DNA from: Armatimonadetes bacterium UBA5352
Lineage (GTDB): Bacteria > Armatimonadota > Zipacnadia > Zipacnadales > UBA5352
Reading direction: 5' to 3'
Assembly (NCBI GenBank): GCA_002411015.1
Contig: DHPY01000045.1
Coordinates: 1-37,153, forward strand
DNA length: 37,153 nucleotides
Shown: piece by piece, positions 7,334-15,372 of the stretch
How positions within the stretch are numbered: position 1 is the stretch's first letter
How the letters are laid out: each line of letters opens with the position of its first letter
Position numbers and translations under genes: made by a program
Notes under the pieces: generated by a model
Databases searched by the model: none
What the model saw: only the letters and a program-made list of their open reading frames with translations
Told to the model about the DNA's origin: nothing

Positions 7334-8341
7334 CTAGTGGCCCGCCTGCTCGAGTATCGCCTCGACGCAGGCCACCGCGTTCTCCGTCGGCACGTCCGGC
7401 ATGATCGGCTTGGTCGGCGAGAGGATGAAGCCCCCTCCGCGCCCGATCTCACTGCACAGCCGCGCAACCTCCGCCCGAATGCCCTCCGAAGTGCCGCGCG
7501 GCAGCAGCTCCTGCGTCCCGATCCCGCCCTCGAAGGTAATTCGCTCGCCCACAGCCCGGTTCATGGCGTAGACATCCTGCGCCTCGGGCTGGAACGGGTT
7601 GAACACGTCCACACCGATCTCGATCAGGTCCTCGATAACCGGCGAGTTGTCGCCGCAGGAATGAATCCACACATCGAAGCCGCACTCATGCGCCCGGCCG
7701 TACATCCTCGCGAGGCGCGGCTTCAGGAACTCGCGCCAGACCGGCGTTCCCATGATCAGCCCGCGCTGCCCACCGAAGTCATCGCCGAAGCGTATCCCGT
7801 CTATCGGCAGCTCCGCGAGCCGATCGATCAACTCGATATGCAGCTCCATCAGCCGCTCGAACAGCTCGTGCGCGAACTCCGGGTACAGCCGGAAATCCAT
7901 CAGGATATTCCCCATGCCGCGCAGAGCCCACGCGCGCTCAAAGAAGAGCATCCCGAGGTTCACCACGCGGTAGCGGTCGTGCGAGGTCGAGAACGCCTCC
8001 CTCATCCGCGCAAGCTCCTCATCCGGCAGCAGACGCGGGAACTCGTAGCCCTTGAGCGTAGGCTCCTTGAGCGGCACGTCAACGCTGTGCCACGCCCCTG
8101 CCCCCGGCGCGTCCTCCCAGAGGACCCCGAAAGCATCCGTCCAGCGGCCCTTGCCCTCGCGCTCGCTGCCCCAACTCACCCCGGCGCCCTGAAAGAAGCC
8201 GTGGATGCGTTTCCGCCAGTCCTGGGAGCCGTAGTGGGCGTCGAGCCGCTCGGTGACCTCCGGGTCGATCGGAATGACGTACGGCACGTAGTCGGCCCGC
8301 TGATGTGCGATTGCGGCGATGATCCGTTCGCGCGGCGTCAT
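7334..8341 (-). CDS. Uroporphyrinogen decarboxylase-like (URO-D superfamily) protein
   Basis: A 335-residue TIM-barrel protein of the URO-D/MtaA/CmuA superfamily. It opens with the standard MTPRERIIAAIAHQRADYVPY and contains IRFGDDFGGQRGLIMGTPVWREFLKPRL (183-210). The H227-x-C229 pair in WIHSCGDNSPVIEDL resembles the zinc ligands of methylcobamide:CoM methyltransferase-type members. GGFILSPTKPI (303-313) is typical of the 'FILSP' subgroup common in organisms with many carbohydrate genes. True haem URO-D is less likely because the usual N-terminal substrate residues are not evident. The ATG at 8341 has a weak GGTGA upstream; GTG at 8359 is an alternative start. Substrate unknown, possibly corrinoid-dependent demethylation. 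Confidence 0.82.
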   Translation of the reverse strand: MTPRERIIAAIAHQRADYVPYVIPIDPEVTERLDAHYGSQDWRKRIHGFFQGAGVSWGSEREGKGRWTDAFGVLWEDAPGAGAWHSVDVPLKEPTLKGYEFPRLLPDEELARMREAFSTSHDRYRVVNLGMLFFERAWALRGMGNILMDFRLYPEFAHELFERLMELHIELIDRLAELPIDGIRFGDDFGGQRGLIMGTPVWREFLKPRLARMYGRAHECGFDVWIHSCGDNSPVIEDLIEIGVDVFNPFQPEAQDVYAMNRAVGERITFEGGIGTQELLPRGTSEGIRAEVARLCSEIGRGGGFILSPTKPIMPDVPTENAVACVEAILEQAGH

Positions 8342-8543
8342 GCCGATCACCGGGTACACAATCTCATGCGCGCGATCCCACCCGGGACCGCCCGACCATT
8401 ATAGCAGCCACAATCCTCGCGTCAATTCCGTCTGGTGCGCTCGTTGTTCAGGGACTGAGCGCGCCCCTCCTGACGTCCCATCTCCCGCGAGTCGCGCGGC
8501 CGACACGCGAGCCGCAGGTGTACGAGGGAGTCCCGGCACCATA

Positions 8544-9602
8544 TCACGGAGTATACCCGGGGTCACAGGATTTCATCCATTCCCGCTGCTCATTCCACTG
8601 CTCATCGGTAAATGTGTGCGGGAAAGCGATCCGCCGTCCCTCATGCACCGACTGCAGCGCGCCGGTGAGCGCGTCGAAGGCCCCTCGCGCCGTCTCGAAG
8701 CGATTCAGGTGCGGCACGCCGCTATCCAGCCACGTCGCCACCGCCTGGGTGAGGTCCCGCTGCCCCGCGGACTGCTGGTTGTCCCAACTGCTCTCGCCAT
8801 GCACCGGCTCAGCCATTCCCTCAGTCTGATACCACCAGCCGGCGTTCTGCGTCACGTAGATGCGGCCTCTCGTGCCGAGGATATCGAAGTGCAGGTGCAT
8901 CCAGAAGCTCTGCTCATCCGGGCTGCCGAGGGCCTCGGTATCGCAGTCAAACAGCACGCGGATCCCGCCCGGGAACCAATACTCCGCGAAGGTATGCTCC
9001 GGCGCCCGGTGGTGGGCCTTGTAGCCCGTCTCGTCCACGCCGTAAGCCATCGCCCAGACCTCCTCGGGCTGCGCCTCGTCTAGGAGCTGCAGCAGCAGGT
9101 CCATCGTGTGTGGCCCCATGCTCATCAGGTTGCCCTTTGTGGAGGCGCGGATGAGGTAGACATCGCCGATCTCCTTCTTCATCACGTCGCGGACCACGCC
9201 ATCACGGAACTGCGGGAAGTACCGGCGCTGGCAGTTCACGATCATCTCCATGCCCGATTCATCACGCACCCGCTGCAGTTCCACGATCTCCGAGGGCATG
9301 ATCGCGATCGGCTTCTCGATGATCGCCGCCTTCACGCCCGCCTCCGCGGTCACTTCGGCCTCCCACACGCGCCTCGCGGGCTGCGTCACCACATGCACGA
9401 TATCCGGCTGCACCTCCGTGAGCGCCGTCTCGTAGTCTCTGAAGGCCATCGGCACGCAGAACTTCCCCGCGAAGGTCTCCAGGCGCTCCTCATCGACATC
9501 CACGCACGCGACAAGCTCCATGCCCTCAAGCTCGGGGTAGACCTCGGCATGCCAGTGTGCGCGCGGCCCGCAGCCAAGGATCATCGTCCGGTACGTCGCC
9601 AT
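8544..9602 (-). CDS. Gfo/Idh/MocA family oxidoreductase
   Basis: A 352-residue NAD(P)-dependent sugar or inositol dehydrogenase-like protein. The Rossmann start is TMILGCGPRAHWHAEVYPEL. The acidic VDVDEER follows strand 2. The EKP motif (AIIEKPIAIMPSEIVELQ) carries the lysine important in this family. The C-terminal alpha/beta domain spans about 125-340. A His-rich stretch at YKAHHRAPEHTFAEYWFPGG is part of the substrate domain. The start at 9602 has AGAGGA 6 nt upstream; an in-frame ATG at 9608 lies too close to that site. It is divergent from a second family member at 9754. Substrate cannot be read from sequence. Confidence 0.92.
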   Translation of the reverse strand: MATYRTMILGCGPRAHWHAEVYPELEGMELVACVDVDEERLETFAGKFCVPMAFRDYETALTEVQPDIVHVVTQPARRVWEAEVTAEAGVKAAIIEKPIAIMPSEIVELQRVRDESGMEMIVNCQRRYFPQFRDGVVRDVMKKEIGDVYLIRASTKGNLMSMGPHTMDLLLQLLDEAQPEEVWAMAYGVDETGYKAHHRAPEHTFAEYWFPGGIRVLFDCDTEALGSPDEQSFWMHLHFDILGTRGRIYVTQNAGWWYQTEGMAEPVHGESSWDNQQSAGQRDLTQAVATWLDSGVPHLNRFETARGAFDALTGALQSVHEGRRIAFPHTFTDEQWNEQREWMKSCDPGYTP

Positions 9603-9621
9603 CTGCATTCCTCTTCTCTCT

Positions 9622-9633
9622 CCGACGTGTCGG
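9622..9633. promoter_or_regulatory. Short palindrome between divergent oxidoreductase genes
   Basis: CCGACGTGTCGG is a 12-base interrupted palindrome 20 nt upstream of the minus-strand start, inside the 151-bp divergent intergenic region. It could be an operator half-site pair, but a 12-mer palindrome is common in GC-rich DNA. Confidence 0.2.
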
Positions 9634-9753
9634 CGGCTCAATCGTGCGTCCATTTCCTCGCGAACGCGCAGGCGCCCTCCGGCAGGTCCATCAAGCTCCC
9701 CCGGAGAAAACAGGGCATCGCCGGAACACACGAACACGAGGAGACGATTCAGT

Positions 9754-10959
9754 ATGGCCGATCCTGTGCGGCTTGCCATTGTCGGGGCGGGCGGGATAGC
9801 TCAGTCACACCTCAAGGGCTACAAGATGCTCAAGGACGCAGGCTACGAACGCTTCCAGATCACCGCGGTCTGCGACGTGAACGCCGAGAACGCCGCCGCG
9901 ACTGCCGAGGGCATCGAGAAGAACTTCGGCGGCGCCAGGCCGCGCGTCTTCGCGCAGGTGGGTGAGATGATCGAGGCGGGCGTCGTGGATGGCGCCGACC
10001 TGTGCCTCCCGCACGCCTACCACCACACCCTCGGCGGCGAGTGCCTGCGCGGCGGCATCCACGTGCTCATCGAGAAGCCGGTCGGGATCACCATCAAGGC
10101 CACCCACAAGCTCATTGAGGCGCGCGGCGAGCGCGATCTGGTCATTGCCGGTGCCGAGCAGGTCCGCCGCGGCCTCCCCTCGCGCGCAATCCACTGGGCG
10201 GTGCGTGAGCGCGGGATGATCGGCGAGCCGCGCTTCTTCACCCAGGAGGTCTTCTCATTCAACCCGCTCGACCGCTCCACCTACAAGTTCGGCTGGCGCG
10301 CGCTCAAGACCATGGGCGGCGGCGGGATGCTCGTGGACGCGGGCGTGCATTTCTCCGACATGGTGCAGTATGTCTTCGGCCCCGTCGAGACCGCCATCTG
10401 CACCATGCGCACGATCGACGAGACGATCATCAACATCCCCGACGTGCCGCCGCAGCCCGTTGATGTAGAGGACTACTGGATCGCCAGCATGATCTTCGAG
10501 AGCGGCCTCACCGGCCACTGGTCGTGGTCGCAGCATGCGCCCGGCCGGAAGCTCTCCACGCGCATGTACTACGGCAGCGAGGGCTGCCTCGCCGACCGGC
10601 AGGAGTGGATGCACCCGTTCCAGTTCGGAGCAGACCTCATCCGCAAGGACGGCAGCGAGCTCTCCTACGAGGAGATCGAGAAGCAGTACCTCGACTCGCT
10701 CTCGCAGGACGAGAAGGACCAGCTCTTCCCGTATGGCATCACCGACCCGTTCGCGATCGAGTGCTGGGACTTCGTTGAGGCAATTTCGCAGCCGCGCGAG
10801 CCGGAGTTCGGCCCGGAAGAGGCCCTGCGCGCGAAGGCGCTCTGCTTCGCCCTCTACGAGTCCTCCGAACTCGGCGGCCAGCCGGTCTCGGTTGAGGACG
10901 TGCGCCTCGGCAAGGTCGGCTCCTACCAGGAACCGATCAACGAGTACTGGAAGATCTGA
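9754..10959 (+). CDS. Gfo/Idh/MocA family oxidoreductase
   Basis: 401 residues. N-terminal Rossmann fold with VRLAIVGAGGIAQSHLKGY (5-23). The dinucleotide-binding acidic strand end is VCDVNAENAAA. The family lysine is in VLIEKPVGITIKATHK. The substrate domain includes GGGGMLVDAGVHFSDMVQYVFG, the typical D/H-containing active-site helix. It probably oxidises or reduces a sugar, inositol or sugar acid with NAD(P). A GAGGAGA site lies 9 nt before the ATG. It is divergent from the 8544-9602 gene, which suggests shared control. It is not a close copy of that gene. Confidence 0.93.
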   Translation: MADPVRLAIVGAGGIAQSHLKGYKMLKDAGYERFQITAVCDVNAENAAATAEGIEKNFGGARPRVFAQVGEMIEAGVVDGADLCLPHAYHHTLGGECLRGGIHVLIEKPVGITIKATHKLIEARGERDLVIAGAEQVRRGLPSRAIHWAVRERGMIGEPRFFTQEVFSFNPLDRSTYKFGWRALKTMGGGGMLVDAGVHFSDMVQYVFGPVETAICTMRTIDETIINIPDVPPQPVDVEDYWIASMIFESGLTGHWSWSQHAPGRKLSTRMYYGSEGCLADRQEWMHPFQFGADLIRKDGSELSYEEIEKQYLDSLSQDEKDQLFPYGITDPFAIECWDFVEAISQPREPEFGPEEALRAKALCFALYESSELGGQPVSVEDVRLGKVGSYQEPINEYWKI

Positions 10960-10971
10960 ACGGCCAACTGC

Positions 10972-10995
10972 GGGAATTGGGAACTGGGAATGGGG
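10972..10995 (+). repeat. G-rich 7-mer tandem repeat (G-quadruplex motif)
   Basis: Four G-tracts of 3 or more separated by AATT, AACT and AAT form a degenerate GGGAATT-type tandem array 12 nt after the upstream stop codon. It fits the G3-N1-7 quadruplex pattern. It starts a 629-bp gene-free region (10960-11588). Confidence 0.6.
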
Positions 10996-11042
10996 AACGG
11001 CGGCGGGCCGTCGATCGCGGAGACGCTCATCGCGAGTCATCC

Positions 11043-11206
11043 GGAGGGGCCGCACGAGGCGTCCGACGAAGGAGGACGCCGAGGTCGGCCCATCGCAGCC
11101 ACGCCAACGACCTTGGGCCGGCCTCGCCCTGCTCGCAAGCTCGCAAGGCTCGTGCGGCCCCTCCTTATCCTCCAACCGTGGAGCGGGCTTCCAGCCTGCC
11201 GCCGTT
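11043..11206. repeat. Inverted-repeat element, copy 1, with trailing hairpin repeat
   Basis: The core 11043-11164 (122 bp) begins with GGAGGGGCCGCACGAG and ends with its exact reverse complement, a 16-bp terminal inverted repeat. Inside are further nested inverted pairs: GCGTCC/GGACGC, and an 11-bp pair near GGTCGGCCC/GGGCCGGCC with one mismatch. The whole core could fold into a long branched hairpin. About 40 bp after it comes a second repeat type, ACCGTGG...CTTCCAGCCTGCCGCCGTT (11174-11206), also found at 11422-11454 and, degenerately, at 33100. No open reading frame with coding character is present. Confidence 0.85.
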
Positions 11207-11283
11207 GTCGCTCCTCCCCCTCTCCCGCCGAGCGCGCGCCGTTTGCGCTCAAGGGGGAGGGGCCGCCATCTGCCGTGCCGTAC

Positions 11284-11454
11284 GGAGGGGCCGCACGAGG
11301 CGTCCGACGAAGGAGGACGCCGAGGTCGGCCCATCGCAGCCACGCCAACGACCTTGGGCCGGCCTCGCCTTGCTCGCAAGCTCGCAAGCTCGCAATGCTC
11401 GTGCGGCCCCTCCTTACCTCCAACCGTGGGGCGAGCTTCCAGCCTGCCGCCGTT
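11284..11454. repeat. Inverted-repeat element, copy 2, with trailing hairpin repeat
   Basis: The core 11284-11413 (130 bp) has the same 16-bp perfect terminal inverted repeats as copy 1 and nearly identical interior. It is 8 bp longer because of one extra CTCGCAAG-type unit. The trailing 33-bp hairpin repeat lies at 11422-11454. The two copies are in direct orientation, 241 bp apart start to start. The rest of the region to 11588 shows only GC-rich non-coding sequence. Confidence 0.85.
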
Positions 11455-11588
11455 CGCCGTCAGTCGTTGTCGTTCTGGAGGGGAGGCGCTTTAGAGGCTC
11501 CCGCGTCGCTCGGATGTCGAAGCGGCTGAAGCCCCTCCGCTCCACACGGCTGGGCAAACGGCATGCGGGCCGCCGGAGAGGTGCGCCC

Positions 11589-12596
11589 CTACCCCCTCAG
11601 CCTCCGCCCACTCACCGGGAAGCTCGGGTCCTGGAAGCCGAAGCCCGAGTGCTCGCCCGGAGGCACCAGCGCATCTATCCGCGCCTCGATCTCAGGCGTG
11701 ATCTCGACCTCCAGCGCACCGAGGTTGTCCTCAAGCTGATCGAGCGTCCGCGGGCCGATGATCGGGCAGCTTACCAGTTCGTTCGCCATCACCCACGCCA
11801 CCGCAAGCTGCGCGGCCGTGCAGCCGATCTCCTCAGCGATCGCCACGACCTCCGCCGCCAACTCGAAGTTGCTCGGGCGGAACTCCGTCTGCATCAGCCG
11901 CTCGTTGCCACGCCCGGCGCGCGAATCCTCAGGCACACTGTCGCCCCTCGCGTACTTGCCGGTCAGCACCCCGCGCGCAATCGGCGAGTAGCTCACCACC
12001 CCGAGGCCAAGCTCCTCGCACGCGGGCAGCAGCTCCGCCTCGGCGTCTCTGTTCGCGATGTTGTAGAGCGGCTGCACCACCACGAGCGGGTCCCACCCAT
12101 GCAGCGCCTGCACGCCGAGCGCGTTCGCGACGCGCCACGCGTGGAAGTTGCTCAGGCCCACGTAGAGCACCTTGCCCTGTCGCACAAGCTGGTCCAGTGC
12201 CGAGAGCGACTCCTCGATGCGCGTGTCCGGGTCGGGCTTGTGCAGGTAGTAGATGTCGATGTAATCGGTGCCGAGGCGCTGCAGCGACGCCTCGCAGCCC
12301 TCGATGATATGCTTGCGCGATGAGCCACCCATGTTCGGCCCCTCGCCCATCGGCAGCGTGACCTTCGTCGCCAGCACGATCTGCTCCCGCCGGTTCCGCA
12401 GCGCCTTCCCGACGACGCTCTCCGACGCGCCCCCGTTGTACTTGTCGGCTGTGTCGAGGAAGTTGATCCCCGCGTCCAGCGCGCGCTCGATCATGTCCAG
12501 CGAGGTCCGCTCATCCGTCGGCTCGCCGAACATCATCGTCCCGAGGCAGAGTTGTGAGACCTTCACGCCGCAGCGTCCCAGCGTCCGGTATTCCAT
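11589..12596 (-). CDS. Aldo/keto reductase
   Basis: A 335-residue NADPH-dependent (beta/alpha)8 oxidoreductase of the AKR superfamily, YajO/Tas/IolS-like subgroup. The catalytic tetrad is visible: D48 in FLDTADKY, Y53, K78 in VLATKV and H119 in YYLHKPD. The N-terminus MEYRTLGRCGVKVSQLCLG is standard, and LYVGLSNFHAWRVANAL and VSYSPIARGVLTGKY are conserved in the group. The start at 12596 has GGAGG 8 nt upstream; the frame stays open well upstream, but that stretch overlaps the divergent dehydrogenase remnant and is not AKR-like. The substrate is an unknown aldehyde or ketose. Confidence 0.94.
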   Translation of the reverse strand: MEYRTLGRCGVKVSQLCLGTMMFGEPTDERTSLDMIERALDAGINFLDTADKYNGGASESVVGKALRNRREQIVLATKVTLPMGEGPNMGGSSRKHIIEGCEASLQRLGTDYIDIYYLHKPDPDTRIEESLSALDQLVRQGKVLYVGLSNFHAWRVANALGVQALHGWDPLVVVQPLYNIANRDAEAELLPACEELGLGVVSYSPIARGVLTGKYARGDSVPEDSRAGRGNERLMQTEFRPSNFELAAEVVAIAEEIGCTAAQLAVAWVMANELVSCPIIGPRTLDQLEDNLGALEVEITPEIEARIDALVPPGEHSGFGFQDPSFPVSGRRLRG

Positions 12597-12755
12597 CGCG
12601 ATCCCTCCTGTGCAGGGGATGTTCGACGCGCGGGAGGTGAGCGCCTGCAGCGCGGACAAGTGTACGACTGTGCTCTGCATCCTGGAGGCCGGGCGCTCCG
12701 TCGCTCGCCGCGCGGCCTCCCTGCGGATCAGCGTGTCGATGAGAGGTGACGGAGC

Positions 12756-13048
12756 ATGCGCGCGATGGTGCTCTACGATCAGGCCGATATCACCCGCGCC
12801 CCGCTCCGGCTGGAGGAGGTCGTTGATCCCCGGCCGGGGCCGGGCGAGGTCCACGTCCGCACGGGGAGCGAGTCCTGCGCTCGGTGATGAACTCAACGCG
12901 CGAGGACGGTGAAGGGCTGGTGCACGTCGCCGGCGAAATCCCCCTCCAGACAACTGCGAAGACCTTCACGCTCGACGAGGCGAACGAGGCGCTGCGGCAG
13001 GTCAAGGAGAGCGAACTCCCCGGCGCCGCGGTGCTGCAGATCGCCTGA
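12756..13048 (+). pseudogene. Zinc-type alcohol dehydrogenase remnant with internal deletion
   Basis: Residues 1-36 or so read from ATG 12756 are a normal N-terminus of a medium-chain zinc alcohol dehydrogenase (MRAMVLYDQADITRAPLRL, then RPGPGEVHVR). At about 12861-12870 the frame jumps: from 12866, in another frame, the sequence reads as the extreme C-terminus of the same family (RSVMNSTREDGEGL, then FTLDEANEALRQVKESELPGAAVLQIA, stop at 13046-13048). The original frame stops at 12885-12887. The zinc-binding and Rossmann regions, about 230-250 residues, are missing. A ribosome-binding site (GAGGTG, 7 nt spacing) survives. The best reading is a recent deletion with frameshift; an assembly collapse is less likely. 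Confidence 0.8.
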
Positions 13049-13083
13049 GATCGAGCGAACCGTCGCCTCGTGAGGGATGCTGG

Positions 13084-14187
13084 ATGAACCGACTGCTGCT
13101 CGTGCTGGTACTCGCCGCCTCCGCGCTGACGCCCTGTCTTGCACAGGATCTGCCGGAGACGCTGCTGCGCCACGACAACTTCCTCGTCTTCGATGGCCAT
13201 GCCGGTGAGACGATCACGATCGAGCTTGAGTCCATCCCCAAGGCCAGCTACCTCTACGGTGACGATCTGCTTGTCGAGGTCATCGACCCGGCGAGCGAGC
13301 GCCCTCTGCGCGAGCTTGTGCCCGTCGGCAGCACGGTCTCCTTGGAGTATCCTGTGACGATGGACGGCACGCATGCGGTGCGGCTGGCGTCCGGGAAGAA
13401 CACCGTTCGCGCGCAGATCAGTAGCGCGCCGTGGGCGCTGGTCGCGTGGCAGAATGTGCCGGTCAACATCAGCGGGGCGATGTCGCCGCTGTTCTTCAAG
13501 GTCCCCGCGGACGTCGAGCAGTTCAGCGTCTCCCTTGTCGCGGATGTAACCGGTGAGGCCGCGGAGGTCACCGTCCTCGGGCCCGACGGGACGGTCGTGG
13601 CGAACGAGGTCGGCGACTACGACACCCCGGGGACCATCACCGTGGCGGTGCCTGAGGGCGCAGACGACGCGATCTGGGAGCTGCGCATAACCGATCCTGC
13701 CGATGGGGACCTGAACCTCGATGACGTGCAGTTCTACCTCGCGGGACGGGTGCCGCCTTTCCTCAGCCCGAACCGCGACGACGTTGAGGTGTTCGCCGTG
13801 GGCGAGCAGTACCAGCCCGACCTGGTCGATGTGACCGTGCCCGTCTCCGGTCGCCAGAGCCTCGGCGCTGGAGAGTCCGCAACGGTCACCTGGCGCATGA
13901 ACGCGCTTCCGGAGGACAAACTGTACGCCCTCCGCATCACCGGCAATGACGTGGACTACCCTCGGGAGCTGACCGTCTGCATCAACGGTGGCGAGGCCAT
14001 CGCGGTGCCCGTGACCGGCAATGCCACCACCGACACCTTCACGCTGCACATCCCGCGGGAGATTCTGCGCGTTGGCGAGAACACCATGGTGCTGACCCAG
14101 GACCCGAGCGGCGGCTCGAACACCGTGGCGGCGGAGGAGAGCGCCATCCTCATCGGCGACCGCATCCGCGAGTACAAGGGCTACTGA
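13084..14187 (+). CDS. Exported protein of unknown function, beta-sandwich rich
   Basis: 367 residues with a clear signal peptide (1-20, LTPCLAQ). I do not recognise the family. The mature part is acidic with alternating hydrophobic strands: a repeat-like arrangement of roughly 100-residue beta domains at about 20-115, 120-225 and 235-350. The second contains AAEVTVLGPDGTVVANE and the third LYALRITGNDVDYPRELTVCINGG, similar in flavour to extracellular Ig-like or carbohydrate-associated modules. No catalytic motif is evident and there is no C-terminal anchor. The start follows GAGGG with 7 nt spacing and lies 35 nt after the dehydrogenase remnant. It ends 15 nt before the convergent GT4 gene. 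Confidence 0.8.
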   Translation: MNRLLLVLVLAASALTPCLAQDLPETLLRHDNFLVFDGHAGETITIELESIPKASYLYGDDLLVEVIDPASERPLRELVPVGSTVSLEYPVTMDGTHAVRLASGKNTVRAQISSAPWALVAWQNVPVNISGAMSPLFFKVPADVEQFSVSLVADVTGEAAEVTVLGPDGTVVANEVGDYDTPGTITVAVPEGADDAIWELRITDPADGDLNLDDVQFYLAGRVPPFLSPNRDDVEVFAVGEQYQPDLVDVTVPVSGRQSLGAGESATVTWRMNALPEDKLYALRITGNDVDYPRELTVCINGGEAIAVPVTGNATTDTFTLHIPREILRVGENTMVLTQDPSGGSNTVAAEESAILIGDRIREYKGY

Positions 14188-14202
14188 GCCCGGCAGGCCT
14201 CG

Positions 14203-15372
14203 CTACGCCTTCGCGGCGCAGCGCTCGGCCGCCAGCGCGTAGATCTCCTCGAGGCGCTCCGCCACGCGCGGGTAATGCCGCTCCTCGGCGAAGCGCCTGC
14301 CACCCGTGCGGAGCCGGTCCGCGAGTCCCGGCTCGGTGAGCACGCGCTCTACCGCCGCTGCGAGCCCCCTCGCGCCCTGCTTCGGCGGCACCAGCAGCCC
14401 GTTGTCGCCGTCGAGGATCATGTCGGCCGCGCCCGGCGTGGCGAGCGCCACCACGGGCGTCCCCACGTACATCGCCTCGCTGTAGGCCAGCGGCTGCGTC
14501 TCGCTGATGCTGGCGGTGACGAAGACGTCGAAGGCCGCGTGGTAGTGCCCGACCTCCGCGTGCGGAATTGCCCCCGCAAAGATCGCGCGGTTACCGAGCA
14601 CCCGCCGCGCGCGCTCGCGGAGCGCCGGCTCGATCCCGCCACCGCCTGCGATCACCAGCCGCACCTCCGGCCGATGCTTCGCGAGCAGCGCCACCGTATC
14701 CATCAGCACCGGCACGCGCTTCACCGGCGACAGCCGTCCGAGGTAGCCGATGGCGATCTCACGGTTGCTGAGGCCGAGCGCAGCGCGCGTCTGCTCCCGG
14801 CGTGGCGCGCCCAGCTTCGTGAGGTCCACCGGGTTCGGCACGATCTCCACCGGCGATGTAACGCCCTTGTCCACGAGCCGTCGCTGCATCCACTCCACCG
14901 GCGTCGTAACTACCTGGCAGGCGTTGAAGTAGTGCACAACATGCCTCGTGACGCCCGGCTCGATCCAGGCGGTGGGGAGCACGGTGCGGTTCGCGTAGAC
15001 CTCGTACTGTGAGTGCGCGGTTGACACCACTGGGATGCCCATTCGCCGCGCCACGCGCTGCCCCCATGCGCCCACCCAGACCGGATGCTGCGTATGAACG
15101 AGGTCGAACTGCATTCCGCTGATCTCAACCGCCATCTTCGGAAAGAACAGCGGCGGGAGCGCGATCATGTAATCAAGCTCGCCCGGGCAGCGGAACGCCG
15201 GGTAGCGGTGGACCGCAGGGTCGCCCTCGAAGGGATCCTCCCCAAGCGGTGTGGGCGCGAAGACATGGACCTCATGCCCGTGCTCAGTCAGCCCGAGGCG
15301 GTAGAAGTGCGTGACATTCGCCACGCCGTTCAGCGATGGCGGATAGGTGTTCGTGAACAGCGCGATTCTCAC
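14203..15372 (-). CDS. GT4-family glycosyltransferase
   Basis: 389 residues, GT-B fold. N-terminal MRIALFTNTYPPSLNGVANVTHFYRLGLTEHGHEV is typical of GT4 enzymes that use nucleotide sugars, including mannosyl and diacylglycerol glucosyltransferases. VEIVPNPVDL (175-184), IGYLGRLSPVKRV (208-220) and the EX7E motif E291-E299 in SETQPLAYSEA are intact. The LLVPP loop follows. It likely adds a hexose to lipid or polysaccharide at the cytoplasmic face. The ATG overlaps the stop of the heparinase-like gene by 4 bp (ATGA), so translation is probably coupled. Confidence 0.93.
   Translation of the reverse strand: MRIALFTNTYPPSLNGVANVTHFYRLGLTEHGHEVHVFAPTPLGEDPFEGDPAVHRYPAFRCPGELDYMIALPPLFFPKMAVEISGMQFDLVHTQHPVWVGAWGQRVARRMGIPVVSTAHSQYEVYANRTVLPTAWIEPGVTRHVVHYFNACQVVTTPVEWMQRRLVDKGVTSPVEIVPNPVDLTKLGAPRREQTRAALGLSNREIAIGYLGRLSPVKRVPVLMDTVALLAKHRPEVRLVIAGGGGIEPALRERARRVLGNRAIFAGAIPHAEVGHYHAAFDVFVTASISETQPLAYSEAMYVGTPVVALATPGAADMILDGDNGLLVPPKQGARGLAAAVERVLTEPGLADRLRTGGRRFAEERHYPRVAERLEEIYALAAERCAAKA

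Noticed and set aside
7220..8404. Plus-strand 394-residue frame opposite the URO-D-like gene
   Set aside because: His/Arg/Leu-rich shadow of a gene with clear family motifs.
10255..11379. Open frames running through the inverted-repeat elements
   Set aside because: They change frame between the copies, contain only repeat-derived peptides and lack ribosome-binding sites.
11043..11454. Possible CRISPR array
   Set aside because: Only two units of 122-130 bp with terminal inverted repeats; no short regular repeats with unique spacers and no cas genes.
12790..14049. Minus-strand open frame of 419 residues across the dehydrogenase remnant and the secreted protein
   Set aside because: Antisense to a gene with a signal peptide and ribosome-binding site; the translation is low-complexity and unrelated to any family.
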